Shown here: one piece after another, positions 44,397 through 52,482 of the stretch
Numbering within the stretch: the first letter of the stretch is position 1
How the letters are laid out: every line of letters begins with the position of its first letter
Source of the DNA: Chitinibacter sp046530675
GTDB lineage: Bacteria; Pseudomonadota; Gammaproteobacteria; Burkholderiales; Chitinibacteraceae
Reading direction: 5' to 3'
NCBI RefSeq assembly: GCF_046530675.1
Contig: NZ_CP172558.1
Location: 620,001 to 684,000, forward strand
Length of the DNA stretch: 64,000 nt
Notes under the pieces: generated by a model
What the model was told of the DNA's origin: nothing
Databases searched by the model: none
What the model saw: the letters and a program-made list of their open reading frames with translations, nothing else
Program-made: the position numbers and the translations under genes

Positions 44397-44432
44397 AAAC
44401 AAAGCCGCCCCAAATTAGATTTGGAACGGCTC
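44397..44432 (-). terminator. Hairpin with T tract between tRNA-Trp and secE
   Basis: On the minus strand GCCGTTCCAAAT and ATTTGGGGCGGC pair around CTA with a small internal mismatch, then TTTGTTTT follows. It lies between tRNA-Trp and secE, so it could limit read-through into secE-nusG and define the tRNA 3' side. Confidence 0.7.
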
Positions 44433-44444
44433 CGCTAGATAATG

Positions 44445-44520
44445 TGGCAGGCGAGGAGGGCTTCGAACCCGCAACCCCCGGTTTTGGAGACCGGTACTCT
44501 ACCAATTGAGCTACTCGCCT
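44445..44520 (-). tRNA. tRNA-Trp (CCA)
   Basis: The 76-nt minus-strand cloverleaf begins AGGCGAGTAGCTCAATTGG and has an encoded CCA end. The anticodon loop is CTCCAAA with anticodon CCA; the T arm contains GGTTCGAAG. Located between tuf and secE, a conserved position in proteobacteria. Confidence 0.97.
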
Positions 44521-44566
44521 GGGGAGAGGACAGAACTATAAACTAGTTCCATCCAATTTGCAACTT

Positions 44567-45757
44567 TTATTCAATAACTTTAGCAACAACACCAGCACCG
44601 ACCGTACGACCACCCTCACGGATCGCAAAGCGCAGACCTTGCTCCATCGCGATTGGCGCAATCAGGGTTACCGTGATTGATACGTTATCGCCAGGCATCA
44701 CCATCTCAGTACCTTCCGGCAAGCTGATCGCACCAGTCACGTCCGTAGTACGGAAGTAGAACTGTGGACGGTAGTTGCTGAAGAATGGTGTATGACGACC
44801 ACCCTCTTCTTTTGACAGCACGTAGATTTCTGACGTGAATTTAGTGTGTGGCGTGATTGAGCCTGGCTTAGCCAATACTTGACCACGCTGAACGTCTTCA
44901 CGCTTAGTACCACGCAACAACGCACCAATGTTGTCACCAGCTTGACCTTGGTCCAGCAATTTACGGAACATCTCAACGCCAGTACAAGTTGTCTTAACTG
45001 TTGGAACAATACCAACGATCTCGATCTCTTCACCAACCTTAACAATACCGCGCTCTACACGACCCGTTACTACAGTACCACGACCAGAGATTGAGAATAC
45101 GTCCTCAACTGGCATCAGGAAAGTACCGTCAACTGCGCGCTCTGGCAGAGGAATGTAGGTATCCAGCGCTTCAGCCAAGCGGAAAATTGCTGGCTCGCCG
45201 TATTCGCCCTGATCACCTTCCAGTGCTGCACGTGCAGAACCAGTAATGATTGGAGTGTCATCGCCTGGGAAGTCATATTTAGACAACAGGTCACGAACTT
45301 CCATCTCAACCAGTTCCAACAACTCAGCGTCGTCAACCAGGTCAGCTTTGTTCATGAACACGATGATGTATGGAACACCAACCTGACGAGACAACAAGAT
45401 GTGCTCGCGAGTTTGTGGCATAGGACCATCAGCAGCAGAAACCACCAAAATCGCGCCATCCATCTGAGCCGCACCGGTAATCATGTTTTTCACATAATCC
45501 GCGTGACCTGGACAGTCTACGTGAGCGTAGTGACGAGTCTCTGTTTCGTATTCAACGTGCGCGGTATTAATAGTAATACCACGCGCTTTTTCTTCTGGAG
45601 CACTGTCGATTTGTGAGTAATCTTTAGCTTCGCCACCGAATTTGCGAGACAAGATTGTCGTGATCGCTGCAGTCAGGGTGGTTTTACCATGGTCAACGTG
45701 ACCGATTGTACCCACGTTAACGTGCGGCTTGGTCCGCGTAAACTTTTCTTTAGCCAT
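44567..45757 (-). CDS. tuf: Elongation factor Tu (copy in the tRNA-secE cluster)
   Basis: Second EF-Tu gene, tufB position. The predicted protein of 396 residues appears identical to that at 27903-29093, including G1 GHVDHGKT and all three domains. About 15 nucleotide differences separate the copies, 14 of them in the last 439 coding bases, which is typical of gene conversion over the rest. Framed by tRNA-Thr upstream and tRNA-Trp downstream, so part of its expression should follow the tRNA promoter at 46115-46143. Confidence 0.98.
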   Translation of the reverse strand: MAKEKFTRTKPHVNVGTIGHVDHGKTTLTAAITTILSRKFGGEAKDYSQIDSAPEEKARGITINTAHVEYETETRHYAHVDCPGHADYVKNMITGAAQMDGAILVVSAADGPMPQTREHILLSRQVGVPYIIVFMNKADLVDDAELLELVEMEVRDLLSKYDFPGDDTPIITGSARAALEGDQGEYGEPAIFRLAEALDTYIPLPERAVDGTFLMPVEDVFSISGRGTVVTGRVERGIVKVGEEIEIVGIVPTVKTTCTGVEMFRKLLDQGQAGDNIGALLRGTKREDVQRGQVLAKPGSITPHTKFTSEIYVLSKEEGGRHTPFFSNYRPQFYFRTTDVTGAISLPEGTEMVMPGDNVSITVTLIAPIAMEQGLRFAIREGGRTVGAGVVAKVIE

Positions 45758-45807
45758 TGCCTTATTTCCTTCTCGAGAACTTGAAATATAAATGACAACA
45801 ATAGAAT

Positions 45808-45882
<75 letters not shown>

Positions 45883-45890
45883 ATTCATTT

Positions 45891-45964
45891 TGGAGCGGGT
45901 GAAGGGAATCGAACCCTCGTCGTAAGCTTGGAAGGCTTCTGCTCTACCATTGAGCTACACCCGC
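45891..45964 (-). tRNA. tRNA-Gly (TCC)
   Basis: The 74-nt minus-strand cloverleaf begins GCGGGTGTAGCTCAATGG, with encoded CCA. The anticodon loop is CTTCCAA with anticodon TCC. Lies 8 nt from tRNA-Thr in the same operon. Confidence 0.97.
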
Positions 45965-46014
45965 GGCTTAATACTTAAAATTCGTTTCTACCAAAACCCG
46001 CAATACCAGGGATT

Positions 46015-46100
46015 TGGTGGGGGGAGAAGGATTCGAACCTTCGAAGGCTGAGCCGCCGGATTTACAGTCCGGACCCGTTGACCGCTGGGGTAATCCCCCC
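46015..46100 (-). tRNA. tRNA-Tyr (GTA)
   Basis: The 86-nt class II tRNA begins GGGGGGATTACCCCAGCGG. It has a long variable arm, anticodon loop CTGTAAA with anticodon GTA, and encoded CCA. First gene of the tRNA-tuf-secE transcription unit. Confidence 0.96.
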
Positions 46101-46114
46101 CTTTAGAAGCCCGC

Positions 46115-46143
46115 ATTATGGAGACGATGCCCGAATGCGTCAA
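46115..46143 (-). promoter_or_regulatory. Predicted stable-RNA promoter of the tRNA-tuf operon
   Basis: On the minus strand TTGACG (complement of 46138-46143) and CATAAT (complement of 46115-46120) are 17 nt apart. They are followed by the GC-rich discriminator GCGGGC, a feature of promoters under stringent (ppGpp) control. Transcription would start near 46108, about 8 nt before tRNA-Tyr. Confidence 0.7.
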
Positions 46144-46208
46144 ATATTTTCCGCACCGACTCCCGTTTTTTTTCTTAACAACTTATTTTGCAAAGGAATA
46201 TTTACTTT

Positions 46209-47006
46209 TCACGCACGGCTTTTGCCGCGCGAGCAAGCAAAAAACATTAATACGCCCGCAATAATCATCGGCAAACTCAACAACTGCCCCATCGACAGAT
46301 TCAGCGCCAACAAGCCAAGATAATCATCAGGTTCACGGGCAAATTCTGCGATAAAACGGAATGCGCCATACCCAACCAAGAACAAGGAGGAAACCTGCCC
46401 TTTGTAGCGAGGCTTAGCCGAATAGCGCCACAAAATCACAAACAGCAAAATGCCTTCAAGTGCAAATTGATACAACTGCGAAGGATGACGTGGCAAGCCA
46501 TCGTGTGCTTGCGGAAAAACCATCGCCCACGGCATAGTCGCATCGGTCACCCGCCCCCATAACTCACCATTAATAAAGTTACCCATCCGACCCGCCGCCA
46601 ATCCGATCGGCACCAGCGGCGCAATAAAGTCGGTCACCTGCAGAAAGCTACGGCCGGTTTTACGGCCAAAGAAGTACATCGCCAGCAGCACACCAAGAAA
46701 TCCGCCATGGAATGCCATCCCCCCCTCCCACACTTTGACAATATCGAGAGGATTGGCCAGATAAAATGCAGGCTTGTAAAACAGTACATAACCGAGTCGA
46801 CCACCCAAAATCACACCCAGCACGCCGTAAAACAGCAAATCGTCCATTTCTTCGGTGCGCCAGCTCGTAGAAGTACTATGGCGAATGCGCCAGCGCCCCA
46901 TCAGCAAAAAACAGATAAAACCAATCAGGTACATCAACCCGTACCAATGCAGACCAAACGAGCCCAAGTGAATTGCAACAGGATCAAACTGCGGATGCAC
47001 TAACAT
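46209..47006 (-). CDS. lgt: Prolipoprotein diacylglyceryl transferase
   Basis: Inner-membrane enzyme that moves diacylglycerol from phosphatidylglycerol to the lipobox cysteine of prolipoproteins. About seven membrane segments are visible. The Lgt signature GRMGNFINGELWGR lies near 140-153 and the HGGFLG motif near 95-100. 265 residues is standard. Divergent from ilvD and upstream of the tRNA operon promoter. Confidence 0.97.
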   Translation of the reverse strand: MLVHPQFDPVAIHLGSFGLHWYGLMYLIGFICFLLMGRWRIRHSTSTSWRTEEMDDLLFYGVLGVILGGRLGYVLFYKPAFYLANPLDIVKVWEGGMAFHGGFLGVLLAMYFFGRKTGRSFLQVTDFIAPLVPIGLAAGRMGNFINGELWGRVTDATMPWAMVFPQAHDGLPRHPSQLYQFALEGILLFVILWRYSAKPRYKGQVSSLFLVGYGAFRFIAEFAREPDDYLGLLALNLSMGQLLSLPMIIAGVLMFFACSRGKSRA

Positions 47007-47177
47007 AGCTATTTCTGCTTATCCAAGATTCGAAGTGGCTGCGATTATATCTGGCAATCCATCGAAGTTCCCATAGCAAGGCAAATATCAATTAACAAAC
47101 CCCCATCAGCACAACCAGCCAAAAGCAGCTTTTTTCGATACAATTGCCACATAGTTTCAGTCCATTAGAGAAAAACC

Positions 47178-49037
47178 ATGCCCGTATACCGCTCCCGCAC
47201 CACCACTCACGGCCGCAACATGGCTGGCGCCCGCGCCCTCTGGCGTGCCACCGGGATGAAAGACGGCGATTTCGACAAGCCCATCATCGCAATTTGCAAT
47301 TCATTCACCCAATTCGTACCAGGTCATGTTCACCTGCAAAACCTGGGGCAACTGGTTGCGCGCGAAGTAGAAAAAGCAGGCGGCGTCGCCAAAGAGTTCA
47401 ACACCATCGCTGTCGATGACGGCATCGCAATGGGTCATGGCGGCATGCTATATAGCCTGCCTAGCCGCGACCTGATCGCCGATTCTGTCGAATACATGGT
47501 CAACGCACACTGCGCCGACGCGATTGTTTGTATTTCCAATTGCGACAAAATCACCCCCGGTATGCTAATGGCGTCTTTACGCCTGAATATCCCGGTGATT
47601 TTCGTTTCCGGCGGCCCGATGGAAGCAGGCAAAGTCAACTGGCACGGTGAAACGCGCAAGCTTGATCTGGTAGACGCCATGGTTGAAGCGGCAAATCCGA
47701 ACGTTTCCGACGAAGAAGTCGACGCCGTGGAGCGAAGCGCCTGCCCAACTTGCGGCTCATGTTCAGGCATGTTTACCGCCAACTCAATGAACTGCCTGAC
47801 CGAAGCACTCGGCCTGTCCTTGCCAGGTAACGGCTCACTCTTGGCAACACACGGTGATCGCAAGCAACTATTCCTGCAAGCAGGCCGAACGATTGTTGAA
47901 CTGGCGAAACGATATTACGAACAGGATGACGAATCAGTCTTGCCGCGCAATATTTGCACTTTTGAAGCTTTTGAAAATGCGATTGCACTCGATATCGCCA
48001 TGGGCGGCTCAACCAATACTGTTCTGCATTTGCTCGCCGCCGCCAATGAAGCCGGCGTCAACTTCACAATGCAGGACATCGACCGCATGAGCCGTAAGGT
48101 ACCTTGCTTGTCGAAAGTCGCACCTGCCACACAGAAATACCATATGGAAGACGTGCATCGCGCAGGCGGCGTCATCGGCATTTTGGCCGAACTCGACCGG
48201 GCCGGACTGATTCACCGCAACGTGCCGACTGTTCACGCCAAAACGCTGGGCGAAGGACTAGATCAATGGGATATCGTCAAAGCCAGCCCAGACAGTGCAG
48301 CTCACCTGCTATACCGTGCAGCACCAGGTGGCGTTGCCACAACGATTGCATTCAGCCAAAGCATGCGCTGGCCTGAGCTGGATCTGGACCGCGCCGATGG
48401 CTGCATCCGCAACAAGGAAAACGCCTACTCGCAAGACGGCGGCATTGCGGTGCTGTACGGCAATATTGCCGAGCGTGGTTGTATTGTAAAAACGGCAGGC
48501 GTTGACGACTCAATCCTGAAATTCACTGGCCGCGTACGCATTTTCGAAAGTCAGGACGACGCAGTGGCCGGCATTCTGGCCGACCAGATTATTGCGGGCG
48601 ACGTCGTTCTGATTCGCTACGAAGGACCCAAGGGCGGCCCGGGCATGCAAGAAATGCTGTACCCGACTTCATACCTGAAATCAAAAGGACTAGGCAAAGC
48701 CTGCGCCCTGCTGACTGACGGCCGCTTCTCTGGCGGCACTTCAGGCCTGTCGATTGGTCATGTTTCACCGGAAGCAGCCGAAGGTGGTGCAATTGGTCTG
48801 GCAAAAGAAGGCGACACGCTCGAAATCGACATTCCAAATCGCACAATCAATTTACTGATCAGCGAAGAAGAATTCGCCGCACGTCGTGCAGCAATGGAAG
48901 CTAAAGGTTCGGCAGCATGGAAACCTGTCAACCGTGAACGTGTTGTCAGCGCAGCGCTGCGCGCCTACGCCGCGATGACAACCAGCGCAGACACGGGCGC
49001 CGTACGGGATGTGTCACAAGTTGAACGCAAAGGATAA
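47178..49037 (+). CDS. ilvD: Dihydroxy-acid dehydratase
   Basis: Iron-sulfur enzyme that dehydrates 2,3-dihydroxy acids to the 2-keto acids of isoleucine and valine synthesis. MPVYRSRTTTHGRNMAGAR begins the protein; the cluster cysteines C122 (in NCDKITPGM) and C195 (in CPTCGSCSGM) are present, and GRFSGGTSGLSIGHVSPEAAEGG lies near the C terminus. 619 residues is standard. A TACAAT at 47139-47144 may be the -10, without a clear -35. No leader peptide attenuator was seen. A terminator follows. Confidence 0.98.
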   Translation: MPVYRSRTTTHGRNMAGARALWRATGMKDGDFDKPIIAICNSFTQFVPGHVHLQNLGQLVAREVEKAGGVAKEFNTIAVDDGIAMGHGGMLYSLPSRDLIADSVEYMVNAHCADAIVCISNCDKITPGMLMASLRLNIPVIFVSGGPMEAGKVNWHGETRKLDLVDAMVEAANPNVSDEEVDAVERSACPTCGSCSGMFTANSMNCLTEALGLSLPGNGSLLATHGDRKQLFLQAGRTIVELAKRYYEQDDESVLPRNICTFEAFENAIALDIAMGGSTNTVLHLLAAANEAGVNFTMQDIDRMSRKVPCLSKVAPATQKYHMEDVHRAGGVIGILAELDRAGLIHRNVPTVHAKTLGEGLDQWDIVKASPDSAAHLLYRAAPGGVATTIAFSQSMRWPELDLDRADGCIRNKENAYSQDGGIAVLYGNIAERGCIVKTAGVDDSILKFTGRVRIFESQDDAVAGILADQIIAGDVVLIRYEGPKGGPGMQEMLYPTSYLKSKGLGKACALLTDGRFSGGTSGLSIGHVSPEAAEGGAIGLAKEGDTLEIDIPNRTINLLISEEEFAARRAAMEAKGSAAWKPVNRERVVSAALRAYAAMTTSADTGAVRDVSQVERKG

Positions 49038-49057
49038 ATCCATCAGCACTCACGATA

Positions 49058-49081
49058 AAGCGGCCGCAAGGCCGCTTTTTT
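49058..49081 (+). terminator. Terminator after ilvD
   Basis: AAGCGGCC and GGCCGCTT enclose a short loop and are followed by TTTTTTA on the plus strand. Confidence 0.9.
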
Positions 49082-49162
49082 ATTGTCGGGGTATTTTAAT
49101 GAAGGTCATATAAAACCTGCGATATATAGCAATACCCCACTACAGTACAAATGCAAAGAGCA

Positions 49163-49188
49163 ATAAAAAACCCAGCCTAAGCTGGGTT
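49163..49188 (-). terminator. Terminator after the cold-shock gene
   Basis: On the minus strand AACCCAGC and GCTGGGTT pair around a 4-nt loop, followed by TTTTTATTG. It ends the monocistronic cold-shock transcript. Confidence 0.9.
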
Positions 49189-49212
49189 CTGCGCTTCAGA
49201 GTCTGTAGTAAA

Positions 49213-49416
49213 TTACAGAGGCTGAATGTTTGAAGCCTGTTGGCCTTTAGGGCCGTTAGTCACTTCAAAGCTAACTTTCTGGCCTTCTTGCAGTGATTTG
49301 AAACCGCTAGTAGTAATTGCCGAGAAGTGGGCAAACAAGTCTTCGCCGCCTTGATCAGGAGTAATGAAACCGAAGCCTTTTGCATCGTTGAACCACTTAA
49401 CTGTACCAGTTGCCAT
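49213..49416 (-). CDS. Cold-shock domain protein (CspA family)
   Basis: Single OB-fold protein of 67 residues that binds single-stranded RNA and acts as an RNA chaperone. MATGTVKWFNDAKGFGFITP shows RNP1 (KGFGFITP, 13-20), and DLFAHFSAI (26-34) is RNP2. The leader contains a small hairpin TGAGC/GCTCA near 49443-49455 and a TATGAT on the minus strand near 49464-49469 that could be the -10. Which Csp paralogue this is, and whether it is cold-induced, cannot be told from sequence. Confidence 0.96.
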   Translation of the reverse strand: MATGTVKWFNDAKGFGFITPDQGGEDLFAHFSAITTSGFKSLQEGQKVSFEVTNGPKGQQASNIQPL

Positions 49417-49722
49417 CTTTAATTTACCTTAAACTATAAAATTGAGCAGTCGCTCAGCCTTGCATCATACACAAGTTCCCCGACCTCGGTAGCCCCATTT
49501 CAACTTTTATTTGCGGTTATTTACCACAGTCATTGAAAACCATTGCAAACAAAGGGTTGAGCCACTCAAAAAAACCGCCGAACGGTATTTTATTTCCCCC
49601 AAAATTCACAATAATCGCCCCCTCAACAACCACCGCATCCAGATATTTTTTGCTTGTCGCAATCAGATTCAATTTTTAGCCCAAACAGCCGATAGCAAGT
49701 TATCCGCTCCGAGGTACGCATC
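49417..49722. other. 306-nt divergent intergenic region
   Basis: Holds the presumed cold-shock leader (hairpin near 49443-49455) on one side and a candidate sigma-28 promoter for the plus-strand gene at 49723 on the other. The middle, 49500-49660, is AT-rich with no gene or repeat visible. Confidence 0.7.
49669..49695 (+). promoter_or_regulatory. Candidate sigma-28 (FliA) promoter
   Basis: TCAATTTT at 49669-49676 matches the -35 consensus TAAAGTTT at six of eight positions. After exactly 11 nt, GCCGATAG at 49688-49695 matches the -10 consensus GCCGATAA at seven of eight. Transcription would start near 49702, with GAGG at 49711-49714 and the ATG at 49723. Confidence 0.55.
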
Positions 49723-50376
49723 ATGACTTCGCTCTCGCAACTGACCAGCAGTAATTCATCATGGCGGCCAAGCTTGCTGGCAAGCGACTTGGCCAGTAGC
49801 AAGCCGAGCCATCAAACCGGCGAGGTCAAGCCGCTACTTCAGCACCTCGCGAAACTGCAAAAAAACACCCAATCACTCGCGCAGGATTTTTTGCAGCATT
49901 TTGCCGGACAAATGTTGGGCGGCGCCAGCAAGGGAATGAAAATCGAGTTTGATCAGGTCGAAATGTCGGCCAGCAGCAGCGCCAGCATGAGCCTTAGCCA
50001 GAACAGCAATGGCGTAAGCAGCACCCGTTCAGCGGAATTCAGCCTCCAAGACAGTAGCAGCTTTGTCGGGCGCGGCACGATTACCACGGCAGATGGGCAA
50101 AAGTTTGATTTCGAGCTGAGCATCCAGTACGAAGCCAGCCAAACAGCCTCGTACACACAAAGCACCCAGAATGACCTGCACCATCAATTTAACGGTATTG
50201 CCGACGACCTGCGCCAACACATCAGCGCCGAGCCCGTGAAACTGCCATTCAAATTTGCTGATAACGAGGCAGAAAAGACTGGCACTATGGTACTCAAACT
50301 TCTAAATCTGCATGGCGGAGATCGGTTCTTTGACTGGTTTGGCTCAAGCAAACCCCAGATCGACCAGCAAGCCTGA
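49723..50376 (+). CDS. Unknown protein behind a sigma-28-like promoter
   Basis: A 217-residue protein I do not recognise. Residues 1-35 are Ser/Thr-rich and look disordered. A helical stretch at 35-70 (LLQHLAKLQKNTQSLAQDFL) is followed by a Ser-rich segment (85-110). A beta-rich part at 112-135 contains GRGTITTADGQKFDFEL, a pattern like that of uncharacterised proteobacterial proteins with a G-x-I-x-TADG-x4-F-x-L core. There is no signal peptide or membrane helix and no cysteine. GAGG lies 8 nt before the ATG. The sigma-28-like promoter suggests membership of the flagellar/chemotaxis regulon, but this is inference. Confidence 0.75.
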   Translation: MTSLSQLTSSNSSWRPSLLASDLASSKPSHQTGEVKPLLQHLAKLQKNTQSLAQDFLQHFAGQMLGGASKGMKIEFDQVEMSASSSASMSLSQNSNGVSSTRSAEFSLQDSSSFVGRGTITTADGQKFDFELSIQYEASQTASYTQSTQNDLHHQFNGIADDLRQHISAEPVKLPFKFADNEAEKTGTMVLKLLNLHGGDRFFDWFGSSKPQIDQQA

Positions 50377-50411
50377 GCAACTCACAGCAAAACAGCCAGT
50401 CGTACGAATGG

Positions 50412-50831
50412 CTATTTGCTGATCGCCGCCATCGCGGTTAAATCATCGAGCAACAGCAAAATGGCCTGACCACTCATTTCGAACGGGTTAAATTCGCTGT
50501 GCGCCGAGTATTTCAATAGCACGCCATGATTGATCTTGGCCATATTGACCTGCCCCATCGTCCAGTCCGCAAAATGCCGCTCGCTGATTTCCTCAAAACT
50601 CAGCAGCTCGATTTTTACGTGCCGCGGATCGCGTACGATCACATTGTACAAGGAGGAAACCGCAGAACGACTCCCCTCCAGCACCTGCACAAAGATACCT
50701 CCGCTGTAACACAGCACCCCTGTCACGCCAATCGCCGGATTATTTTGCCGCGACCGGTGCAAAATTGATTCGAGCAACTCGGAATCCATCGCCCCCACCG
50801 CGCGACTGGCATAAATCAAGCGAACAAGCAT
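50412..50831 (-). CDS. BLUF-domain blue-light photoreceptor
   Basis: Single-domain flavin photoreceptor of 139 residues. The BLUF residues that bind FAD and carry the photoreaction are all in place: Y7 (LIYASR), N31, Q49 (FVQVLEG), and W90 and M92 (DWTMG). The C-terminal 40 residues should form the capping helices; there is no EAL, cyclase or DNA-binding output domain, so signalling must go through a partner. AGAGG is 7 nt before the ATG. It starts 10 nt after folE on the same strand, so the two are almost certainly co-transcribed. Confidence 0.92.
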   Translation of the reverse strand: MLVRLIYASRAVGAMDSELLESILHRSRQNNPAIGVTGVLCYSGGIFVQVLEGSRSAVSSLYNVIVRDPRHVKIELLSFEEISERHFADWTMGQVNMAKINHGVLLKYSAHSEFNPFEMSGQAILLLLDDLTAMAAISK

Positions 50832-50841
50832 GACAAACCTC

Positions 50842-51549
50842 TTAGCGTTTATTGTTAATCAGGGACAAAAACTCGAGGCGCAAATGCGTGTCTTTTAAAA
50901 AGGTTCCGCGCATTACGCTATTGATCATTTTGGAGTCGGCATCTTTCACACCACGCCAGTGCATGCAAAAATGATCGGCCTCCATCACAATCGCCAAACC
51001 ATCCGGGTTCACCTTGCTCTGCAGCAGGTCAGCCATCTGCGTAACGGCCTCTTCCTGAATCTGCGGACGTGACATCACCCACTCGGCCAGGCGCGCATAT
51101 TTTGACAAACCGATCAGGTTGGAATGCTGATTGGGCAGAATGCCAATCCACAATTTACCGATAATCGGACAAAAATGGTGTGAGCATGCACTACGCACCT
51201 TGATCGGGCCGACGATCATCAATTCGTTCAAATGCTCGACATTCGGAAACTCGGTCACCGCAGGCTGCGCCACATAACGACCACGAAACACTTCATTCAG
51301 ATACATTTTAGCGACCCGACGGGCTGTATCCTGCGTATTGTGGTCATTCTCGGTATCAATCACGAGACTTTGCAGGACGCCAACCATTTTTTCCTGCACT
51401 TCATCGAGCAATTGAGCCATTTCGCCCTCTTCGATGAAGTCGGCAATATTGTCATTCGCATGAAAACGACGTTGAGCCTGCAGCAGGCGATAGCGAATAC
51501 GTTGCGATACAGGATCGCCCCCAGGGGCGTTCGAACCGGATTGACTCAC
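50842..51549 (-). CDS. folE: GTP cyclohydrolase I
   Basis: Converts GTP to 7,8-dihydroneopterin triphosphate, the first step to folate and other pterins. The zinc and catalytic residues are C122 and H125 (in CSHHFCP) and C195 (in HFCMHWRG). TARRVAKMYLNEVF near 75-88 and IGLSKYARLAEW follow the family pattern. At 235 residues it is a little longer than E. coli FolE (222), with a divergent N terminus and HWRG in place of the usual MRG-type loop. The start is GTG at 51549, with AAGGA 7 nt upstream. Paired with a BLUF gene. Confidence 0.93.
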   Translation of the reverse strand: MSQSGSNAPGGDPVSQRIRYRLLQAQRRFHANDNIADFIEEGEMAQLLDEVQEKMVGVLQSLVIDTENDHNTQDTARRVAKMYLNEVFRGRYVAQPAVTEFPNVEHLNELMIVGPIKVRSACSHHFCPIIGKLWIGILPNQHSNLIGLSKYARLAEWVMSRPQIQEEAVTQMADLLQSKVNPDGLAIVMEADHFCMHWRGVKDADSKMINSVMRGTFLKDTHLRLEFLSLINNKR

Positions 51550-51641
51550 AATTTAATCCTTGGCACGGGCAATTTGCGAAAAAGCGAATAAGAAAAGCCT
51601 ATCACAAACCAGCCACTTTGCTCAGTTGAATAATGGCAAAT

Positions 51642-51670
51642 AAAAAAGCCCGCTCAATTGAGCGGGCTTT
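51642..51670 (-). terminator. Terminator after tRNA-Phe
   Basis: AAAGCCCGCTC and GAGCGGGCTTT pair around AATT on the minus strand and are followed by TTTTATTT. It insulates folE-BLUF from the tRNA gene. Confidence 0.92.
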
Positions 51671-51678
51671 CAAATTCG

Positions 51679-51754
51679 TGGTGGCCAATCGCGGAATCGA
51701 ACCACGGACACGCGGATTTTCAATCCGCTGCTCTACCAACTGAGCTAATTGGCC
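51679..51754 (-). tRNA. tRNA-Phe (GAA)
   Basis: The 76-nt minus-strand cloverleaf begins GGCCAATTAGCTCAGTTGG, with encoded CCA. The anticodon loop is TTGAAAA with anticodon GAA. It is monocistronic, with its own promoter and terminator. Confidence 0.97.
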
Positions 51755-51787
51755 ACTTATCGCTGAGTTCAGCCAGCGAGAAGCGGA

Positions 51788-51816
51788 ATTAGACACCAGC
51801 ATGGATTTTACGTCAA
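51788..51816 (-). promoter_or_regulatory. Predicted promoter of tRNA-Phe
   Basis: On the minus strand TTGACG (complement of 51811-51816) and TCTAAT (complement of 51788-51793) are 17 nt apart. Transcription would start near 51781, about 27 nt before the tRNA 5' end. Confidence 0.6.
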
Positions 51817-51941
51817 ACCCTTTATGTGACAAATTAACTGGTTTTTATATAAAAATATGATTTCATTGAGGTAATTTTTCTACAAAATCGGCAGCAGATT
51901 CAGTCAAAATAACAGCTTCCCCATTTTTGACCGGAGTCAGC

Positions 51942-52421
51942 ATGGACATCATCTGGTGGATTATCAGTATCTGCCTGATTCTGGCCGGAATCGCAGGTAT
52001 CGTTTTGCCCATTCTGCCCGCCACAGCGCTGGTATTTGCTGGCATGCTGCTCATCGCATGGCAACAGAATTTCCAAACCGTCAGCATCTACACCATGATC
52101 GTGCTTGGCGTATTGGCGCTACTGGCAGGTGCGCTGGATTATATTGCTGGCGCACTGGGTGCCAAAATGGTCGGCGCCAGCCGGGCCGCAATCTGGGGTG
52201 CGACGCTCGGTGCCATTCTGGGCGTTTTTGCCGGGCCGGTCGGGCTGATTTTCGGTCCTTTACTTGGCGCTGTCGCAGGGGAGTTCTATGCGACACGCAA
52301 TCATTGGCAGTCCGGCAAAGTGGGAATCGCTAGCTGGTTGGGGCTGATCCTAGGCATGATTGCCAAAGTAGGGATTATTTTCATGATGCTAGGAATCTTC
52401 TGGCTGGCTTACCTGATCTAA
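51942..52421 (+). CDS. DUF456 family membrane protein
   Basis: Small inner-membrane protein of 159 residues matching the DUF456 pattern: four to five hydrophobic segments, the first starting directly after MDIIWW, with glycine-rich turns such as GIAGIVLPILPAT and GVFAGPVGLIFGPLLGAVAGE. Function is unknown in the family. The start at 51942 is chosen because CCGGAG lies 6 nt upstream; a TTG five codons earlier is less likely. Neighbours (tRNA-Phe and convergent corA) give no functional hint. Confidence 0.85.
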   Translation: MDIIWWIISICLILAGIAGIVLPILPATALVFAGMLLIAWQQNFQTVSIYTMIVLGVLALLAGALDYIAGALGAKMVGASRAAIWGATLGAILGVFAGPVGLIFGPLLGAVAGEFYATRNHWQSGKVGIASWLGLILGMIAKVGIIFMMLGIFWLAYLI

Positions 52422-52482
52422 ATACCACCAAAGGTATAGCCTTGCAGCCCAATTAAAAAGCGAGCCACGAGCACATACCCCA

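Noticed and set aside
44377..44505. N-terminal extension of secE
   Set aside because: The longer frame would translate the terminator hairpin and tRNA-Trp; the start at 44376 has homology and a ribosome site.
47007..47177. Leader-peptide attenuator or riboswitch upstream of ilvD
   Set aside because: No run of Ile, Val or Leu codons and no terminator/antiterminator pair was seen in the 171-nt gap.
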